A stretch of 64,000 bases of DNA. Source: JANWXR01 sp964608265. Its GTDB lineage: Bacteria; Chloroflexota; Anaerolineae; Anaerolineales; UBA6663. Position numbers and translations under genes: made by a program. The stretch is taken from positions 1 through 64,000 of the forward strand of contig CAZSNP010000007.1 in NCBI GenBank assembly GCA_964608265.1. Reading direction: 5' to 3'. The notes under the pieces were generated by a model, which saw nothing but the letters and a program-made list of their open reading frames with translations, was not told the origin of the DNA and ran no database searches. Positions 59,943 to 64,000 of this stretch are shown one piece after another. Position 1 is the stretch's first letter; the number at the start of each line of letters is the position of its first letter.

Positions 59943-60421
59943 TCCGTCTTGGGCTGCGTCTCGCGCGTCCATGCGGCAAAGCTCTCGGGATCAGGCGGCG
60001 GGCCGCTGTCCAACTCCTGCGTCCACGCGCTGAAGTTGGGGGTCGCGGGCTGGGGCGGCGGCGCAGGGGCAGACGGTGGCGCGGAGGTGAGGCGCGGCGA
60101 GGGCGCGGGGTTGGCGTTCAGGCTTTTCGCCGCCGCTTTCAGATCATCGGCGGCGGATTTGAGTTGCTCGCCGGTTTGCTGCCCGATCTGTTGCAGGTCT
60201 TCGATTTGCGCCTCCTCGACGATGCGGCGCGGCAGGTTTTGCATCTCGGCCGAGACGCGCTGAATCACCTGATAGTTTTCAGAGCGCACGAGGCGGTTGA
60301 TGAAGCGCCCGGCCGATTTGGCCATGCGGGTGAGGTCGTTGGGGCCGAAGAGTAGCAGGAGGATGACGACGAAGACCGCCAACTCCTGCAATCCGATACC
60401 GAAGATGTTGAGGTCGGGCAT
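59939..60421 (-). CDS. tatA: TatA/TatB-type twin-arginine translocase subunit
   Basis: 160 aa. N-terminal hydrophobic helix (about residues 10-25, LAVFVVILLLLFGPNDL with the FGP hinge), an amphipathic helix, then an acidic and Pro/Ala-rich tail longer than in typical TatA. Could be TatA or TatB; there is only one in the neighbourhood. Coupled to tatC by ATGA. Substrate-binding pair of the Tat system. Confidence 0.8.
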   Translation of the reverse strand: MPDLNIFGIGLQELAVFVVILLLLFGPNDLTRMAKSAGRFINRLVRSENYQVIQRVSAEMQNLPRRIVEEAQIEDLQQIGQQTGEQLKSAADDLKAAAKSLNANPAPSPRLTSAPPSAPAPPPQPATPNFSAWTQELDSGPPPDPESFAAWTRETQPKTE

Positions 60422-60432
60422 ACCGGCGTAAC

Positions 60433-60852
60433 TCAGCGATCCGCGTCGTGCTCAAGCTCGGCGGCCACGGCGCCCAGCACACCGTTGACGAAGCGCGGCG
60501 CGCTGTCCGAGCCAAATTCCCTGGCCAACTCCACCGCTTCGTTGATGGCCACCCGCACCGGGGTCTGGTGGCCGACGGCAAACTCCCACAAGGCCAGGCG
60601 CAGGATGCTGCGGTCCACCAGCGCCATCTGATCGAGCGGCCACTCGGGGGCATGTTGCTCGATGCGGGCGTCGAGCACGCGGGTGTTGGCCAGCACGCCG
60701 CTCACCAGCGTGCGCAGAAACTTCTCGGCTTCCGCGCTGAGGGGTTTTTCGGCCAGCCGCTGGGTGAGCACGTCCTCCAACGGATGCTGCGTGCATTCGA
60801 CCTCGTACAGGGCCTGCAACGCCATCTCGCGGGCCTTGCGTCGCGCCTTCAT
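60433..60852 (-). CDS. nusB: transcription antitermination protein NusB
   Basis: 139 aa. All-helical NusB fold: RRKAREMALQALYEVE near the start, LVDRSILRLALWEF, VAINEAVELAREFGSDSAPRFVNGVLGAV (signature). Binds boxA with S10 for rRNA antitermination. Start overlaps the Asp23/Gls24 gene stop by 4 nt. Confidence 0.95.
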   Translation of the reverse strand: MKARRKAREMALQALYEVECTQHPLEDVLTQRLAEKPLSAEAEKFLRTLVSGVLANTRVLDARIEQHAPEWPLDQMALVDRSILRLALWEFAVGHQTPVRVAINEAVELAREFGSDSAPRFVNGVLGAVAAELEHDADR

Positions 60853-61211
60853 CCCGTCGCCGGTGACGCCTCGCCAAACGCCACGTCCTCGACGTGCACG
60901 TTCACGGCCCGGACGTTCATGCCGACCATATCTTTGATGGCGCGCGCCACCGCCGCCTGCACGTTGCGGCTCACGTCGCGCACCGTGGCGTCCTGCGCGA
61001 CGACGACGTACAGATCCACCAGCACCGATTGCTGTTTGATCTCGATGCGCACGCCGTCGGCTGGGTGGCGCTGAAAGAGGCGATCCACGGCGACGGGAAC
61101 CGGGGCCATGCGGGCCACACCGCTCACGCCAAGCGTGGAGAGGCGCGCGATGGTGACAAGCACATCGGGCGCGATGGTGACTTTGCCGGTGCGAGGTCGT
61201 TCGTTGCTCAT
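60849..61211 (-). CDS. Asp23/Gls24 envelope stress-type protein
   Basis: 120 aa: GKVTIAPDVLVTIARLSTLGVSGVARM and IEIKQQSVLVDLYVVVAQDATVRDVSRNVQAAVARAIKDMVGMNVRAVNVHVEDVAF, typical of Asp23/YloU proteins found beside nusB. Role in envelope maintenance or lipid metabolism is uncertain. ATG 61211 (MSNERPRTGKV); an upstream ATG at 61241 is less likely. Between fabG and nusB. Confidence 0.9.
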   Translation of the reverse strand: MSNERPRTGKVTIAPDVLVTIARLSTLGVSGVARMAPVPVAVDRLFQRHPADGVRIEIKQQSVLVDLYVVVAQDATVRDVSRNVQAAVARAIKDMVGMNVRAVNVHVEDVAFGEASPATG

Positions 61212-61243
61212 GGGTTGCTTCGCGTCGCGGATGTCATCCACAC

Positions 61244-61990
61244 CTACGCCATGGCCAGGCCGCCGTCAATGCTCAGGACCTGCCCGGTGATATACGCGGC
61301 CTCGTCCGAAGCGAAAAAGGCCACCGCGTAAGCGATCTCCTCGGGCGTGCCCCACCGGTTGAGGGGGATGGTCTTGAGGGTCGCGTCTTTGATTTCGGCG
61401 GGCAGGTCGTTGGTGAGCGCCGTCGGCACAAAGCCGGGCGCGATGGCGTTGACGGTGATGTTGCGGGCCGCCACCTCGCGCGCCAGCGCCTTGGTGAAGC
61501 CGATCATGCCGGCCTTGCTGGCCGAATAGTTCGTCTGTCCGGCGTTGCCCATGAGGCCGCTGACCGAACTGATGTTGATGATGCGGCCCGCGCGTTTCTT
61601 CATCATCACCCGCACGGCGGCCTTCGAGCAATTGAACGTGCTCTTGAGGTTGGTCTGAATCACCGCGTCCCAGTCCGCCTCGGGCATCATCATGATCAGC
61701 CCGTCGCGGGTGGTGCCGGCGTTGTTGACGAGGATATCGATTGCGCCGAAGGCCTCGACCGTGGCCTTCACCAAACCGTCGGCGGCTTTCGTGTCGGCGA
61801 CGTCGGCCTGCAGGGCGCGCGCCTCGCCGCCGGCCGCCTGCACCGCGTCCACGGTGGCCCGCGCGCCGTCGGCGTCTTTGGCGTAATTGACCACGACCTT
61901 CGCGCCGCGTTTGGCCAATTCCACCGCGATGGCCCGCCCGATGCCGCGCGAAGCGCCGGTGACCAGCGCCACTCTGTCCGATAGCGTCAT
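61244..61990 (-). CDS. fabG: 3-oxoacyl-[acyl-carrier-protein] reductase
   Basis: Reduces beta-ketoacyl-ACP with NADPH in fatty acid elongation. 248 aa short-chain dehydrogenase: LVTGASRGIGRAIA (cofactor loop), LVNNAGTTRDGLIM, catalytic Ser142 (NISSV), Tyr155 and Lys159 (YSASKAG), IAPGFVPTALT. FabG is preferred over other SDRs by the TRDGLIMMM and YITGQVLSIDGGLAM motifs. First of a small operon with the Asp23-like gene. Confidence 0.92.
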   Translation of the reverse strand: MTLSDRVALVTGASRGIGRAIAVELAKRGAKVVVNYAKDADGARATVDAVQAAGGEARALQADVADTKAADGLVKATVEAFGAIDILVNNAGTTRDGLIMMMPEADWDAVIQTNLKSTFNCSKAAVRVMMKKRAGRIINISSVSGLMGNAGQTNYSASKAGMIGFTKALAREVAARNITVNAIAPGFVPTALTNDLPAEIKDATLKTIPLNRWGTPEEIAYAVAFFASDEAAYITGQVLSIDGGLAMA

Positions 61991-62086
61991 TCACTCTCTC
62001 CGAATACAACTTGCGCGTGGATTATACCGCGACCCCCTCTGGCCTCTCCCGACCGCTGCCGGTGCACACGCGCTGAGCAGGCGGCG

Positions 62087-63061
62087 CTACCACCAGCCGC
62101 GGCGCTTGAACCAGGCCAGCATCGCCGCCGGGACGAGGATCATGCTGACCACGGCGAGCCACAGCAGCGTGTTGTCGCCAAAGGGGATGCCGGTGAAGTT
62201 CATGCCGAAGAAGCCGGCCAGAAACGAGATCGGCAGCATGAGGACGCTGACCACCGTCAGCGCCTTCATGATGTCGTTGGTACGGTTGGAGACCACGCTG
62301 AGGTAGGTGTCCATCGCGCCGCTGACGAGATCGCGCAGGCTCTCGACCAGGTCGGCCAGCCGCACCAGATGATCGTACACGTCGCGGAAATACACGCGGT
62401 CCCCGGGGTCGATGAATGGGTAGTCATCGCGCGCCAGGCGATTCAACACCTCGCGCTGCGGCGTGACGATGCGGCGCAGCCGGAGCAGCGCGCGTTTGGC
62501 CGAGAAGATTTGGTTGAGGGTCAGCGGGGTCGGGCGATCGAACACATCGTCTTCGAGACGGTCGAGCGCGTCATCGAGTTTGTCAATCACCGGCATGTAA
62601 TCGGCCACGATCAGGTCGAGCAGGTCGTACAGCAAATGATCGGAGCCATGGCCGAGCCGCTGGCCGCCGTGGTCGTCGCCGACGTGCCGCCACATCCGGT
62701 CAATCGCCGGCACCGGTTCCCAGTGCAACGTCACCAGGAAATTGCGCCCGAGGAAGATGTCCACTTCGTTCGTCGTCAGCGCCAGCGTCTTCTCGTCGAA
62801 CACGACCGCATGCACACAGACGTACACCGAGTTCTGCCAGTTGTCGATCTTCGGGACGTGTGTTTCGCGCAGCGCGTCGTCAATGGCAAGTGAATGCAGC
62901 CCGAAGGTCTCGCGCAGGACCGGCTCCACCTTCTCGGCGTTCTCCGCGCCGAAATCCACCCACAGCACACCGCCTTCGTCTCTGAGCACGGTGCGCCAGT
63001 GCGCTTGCGGCACATCGGTGGTGAGCGAGCCTTTGGCGTTGTGGTACAGGGTGCGGATCAT
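62087..63061 (-). CDS. corA: CorA-type magnesium/cobalt transporter
   Basis: 324 aa. Large cytoplasmic N-terminal domain (WVDFGAENAEKVEPVLRETFGLHSLAIDDAL, HVPKIDNWQNSVYVCVHAV), a coiled-coil stalk, then two C-terminal transmembrane helices with the selectivity motif FFGMNFTGIPFGDN (GMN). Ends with a basic tail. Start overlaps the preceding gene's stop by 4 nt. Pentameric divalent metal channel. Confidence 0.93.
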   Translation of the reverse strand: MIRTLYHNAKGSLTTDVPQAHWRTVLRDEGGVLWVDFGAENAEKVEPVLRETFGLHSLAIDDALRETHVPKIDNWQNSVYVCVHAVVFDEKTLALTTNEVDIFLGRNFLVTLHWEPVPAIDRMWRHVGDDHGGQRLGHGSDHLLYDLLDLIVADYMPVIDKLDDALDRLEDDVFDRPTPLTLNQIFSAKRALLRLRRIVTPQREVLNRLARDDYPFIDPGDRVYFRDVYDHLVRLADLVESLRDLVSGAMDTYLSVVSNRTNDIMKALTVVSVLMLPISFLAGFFGMNFTGIPFGDNTLLWLAVVSMILVPAAMLAWFKRRGWW

Positions 63062-63351
63062 TTTTGAGTCCGGGTTTCAGATTCGGGTTTCGATTCAGCG
63101 CCGGACTTGAGATCGCTCACGCGGCGACGCAGTTCGGCGAGCTGATCGGCCTGATGTTGTTGAGCAGCGGCATGCCCGGTGGCAGCCCTGCGCCAGGCCT
63201 CGGCCTCGCCGGTGAACAGCCGGCGCAGCCGCCCGAGTTCGACCTGGCCGCCGCGCAGCAGGAAGATGATGGCCAGCATCGGGCCGAAGACCGTGCCGAG
63301 CAGGCACAGCGCCAGCACGACGCCGGCGGGGTTGCCGAACAGCGCCTCCAT
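63058..63351 (-). CDS. small membrane protein with coiled coil
   Basis: 97 aa, not recognised. One transmembrane segment near the N-terminus (VVLALCLLGTVFGPMLAIIFLL), then a charged helical stretch predicted to coil (GRLRRLFTGEAEAWRRAATGHAAAQQHQADQLAELRRRVSDLK) and a Ser/Glu-rich tail. The ATG (63351) shares a base with the preceding phosphatase stop (TGATG) and the gene overlaps corA by 4 nt; all three are probably translated together. Confidence 0.7.
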   Translation of the reverse strand: MEALFGNPAGVVLALCLLGTVFGPMLAIIFLLRGGQVELGRLRRLFTGEAEAWRRAATGHAAAQQHQADQLAELRRRVSDLKSGAESKPESETRTQK

Positions 63352-64000
63352 CACGCTTGCCCGACCAGCCCGGCCACGATGCGCTCGACGGCCAATACAC
63401 TCTCGACGCCGTAATCCGCGCCGGGCGGGGGCGCGCCGTTGCTGCGCCCATGCCCGACATGAATCGTCATCATCCCCAACTGCCTGGCCGGGGCCAGGTT
63501 TTGCGGCAGGTCATCAATGAACAGACATTCACTCGCCTGAGCTTTCAACAATCGAAGCGCCCGCTCGTAAGCCTCCGGCCTGGGTTTGTTTACCAGCTCG
63601 AGCGCGCGGATGTCGATGATGGTCGGGAAGTGCCGGGCGATGCCGAGGCGGGTGAGGACGCGCGTTGCGTGGGCGCGGTCGGAATTAGTGAGGATCGCTT
63701 TGGGCAGCGGCAGCCGGGCCAACATGCCGTTGAGCGCGGCGTCGGGTTGCAGATACTCGTCGAGCGGCAGGTCGTGAACGTAGTGCAGGTAGTCGTCGGG
63801 GTTGATGGCGTGCTCGGCCATCAGCCCGTTGAGCGCCACGCCATACTCCCGGCGGTAGCGCGCTCGCCGCGCTTCGGCCTCGGCGCGCGACAGCCCGAGC
63901 CGCACCATCATGTAGCTCAGGATGCGCTCACCGATCGCCTCCCACAAACCAGTTTGCGGGCCGTACAGGGTTTCGTCCAGGTCGAAGAGGAGATGGCGCA
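63351..64000 (-). CDS. HAD-superfamily hydrolase, pyrimidine 5'-nucleotidase-like (5' end outside window)
   Basis: At least 216 residues. Motif I LLFDLDETLYGP is visible at the window edge, so the true start lies just beyond it. Motif II AILTNSD and motif III/IV with ELVNKPRPEAYERAL and CLFIDDLPQNLAPARQLGMMTIHVG. The cap between them (LGLSRAEAEARRARYRREYG) is that of SDT1-type pyrimidine 5'-nucleotidases or related phosphatases. Substrate unknown. A TTG at 63947 is not the start because the conserved motif lies upstream of it. Followed by the small coiled-coil gene. Confidence 0.87.
   Translation of the reverse strand, partial: RHLLFDLDETLYGPQTGLWEAIGERILSYMMVRLGLSRAEAEARRARYRREYGVALNGLMAEHAINPDDYLHYVHDLPLDEYLQPDAALNGMLARLPLPKAILTNSDRAHATRVLTRLGIARHFPTIIDIRALELVNKPRPEAYERALRLLKAQASECLFIDDLPQNLAPARQLGMMTIHVGHGRSNGAPPPGADYGVESVLAVERIVAGLVGQA

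Overview
The window is about 64 kb of high-GC bacterial chromosome with short spacers and many 4-nt start/stop overlaps. I infer Chloroflexota, probably an Anaerolineae-like lineage. The grounds are a complete LysW-carrier (alpha-aminoadipate) lysine operon, many Thr/Pro-rich lipoproteins and secreted proteins, a secreted protein ending in YLPLIRK, and citramalate-route isoleucine synthesis. No rRNA or ribosomal protein is present to fix the taxonomy.

Layout. 1-4.8 kb (+): amino-acid genes cimA (5' end cut off by the window), leuB, ilvE, pheA, then a lipoprotein and a bidirectional terminator. 4.8-17.0 kb (mostly -): secreted and envelope genes, with two large subtilases each preceded by a membrane-anchored FxLYD-type protein, plus a third FxLYD-type protein paired with a secreted protein. 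17.4-27.9 kb (-): the lysine operon lysW-X-Y-Z-(four-helix-bundle protein)-J-homocitrate synthase-lysT-lysU-homoisocitrate dehydrogenase-lysK. 28.0-30.9 kb (-): argG-argH. 31-39.5 kb: two small unknown genes, amidohydrolase, CocE-type hydrolase, a LysN-like aminotransferase, 2-hydroxyacid dehydrogenase and a VanY-like peptidase. 39.5-45.3 kb: hemW, polyprenyl synthase, type 2 IPP isomerase, acpP, a DUF3179 lipoprotein and aroQ. 45.3-52.1 kb: a signalling block (GAF histidine kinase, sirtuin, REC-CpaE ATPase; then lepB, response regulator, MFS, REC-degenerate GGDEF). 52-64 kb: tRNA-Glu, ettA, EamA transporter, FecR lipoprotein, CoA-ester lyase, HepT/MntA toxin-antitoxin, MaoC hydratase, DUF952-tatC-tatA, nusB, Asp23, fabG, corA and a HAD phosphatase that runs off the end.

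The most notable regulation lies upstream of lysW and of argG. Each has a promoter, a nearly leaderless short ORF with a Lys/Arg-rich (lysW) or Arg-rich (argG) run, mutually exclusive hairpins, and a terminator with a U-rich tail just before the first gene. Both fit classical ribosome-mediated attenuation by the pathway end product.

The other striking feature is a set of short-unit tandem/inverted repeats. They fill many gene junctions, each junction using its own repeated word. They supply start or stop regions of several proteins (the isomerase and AroQ both end in VKREA) and are inserted in frame inside LysT and HemW.
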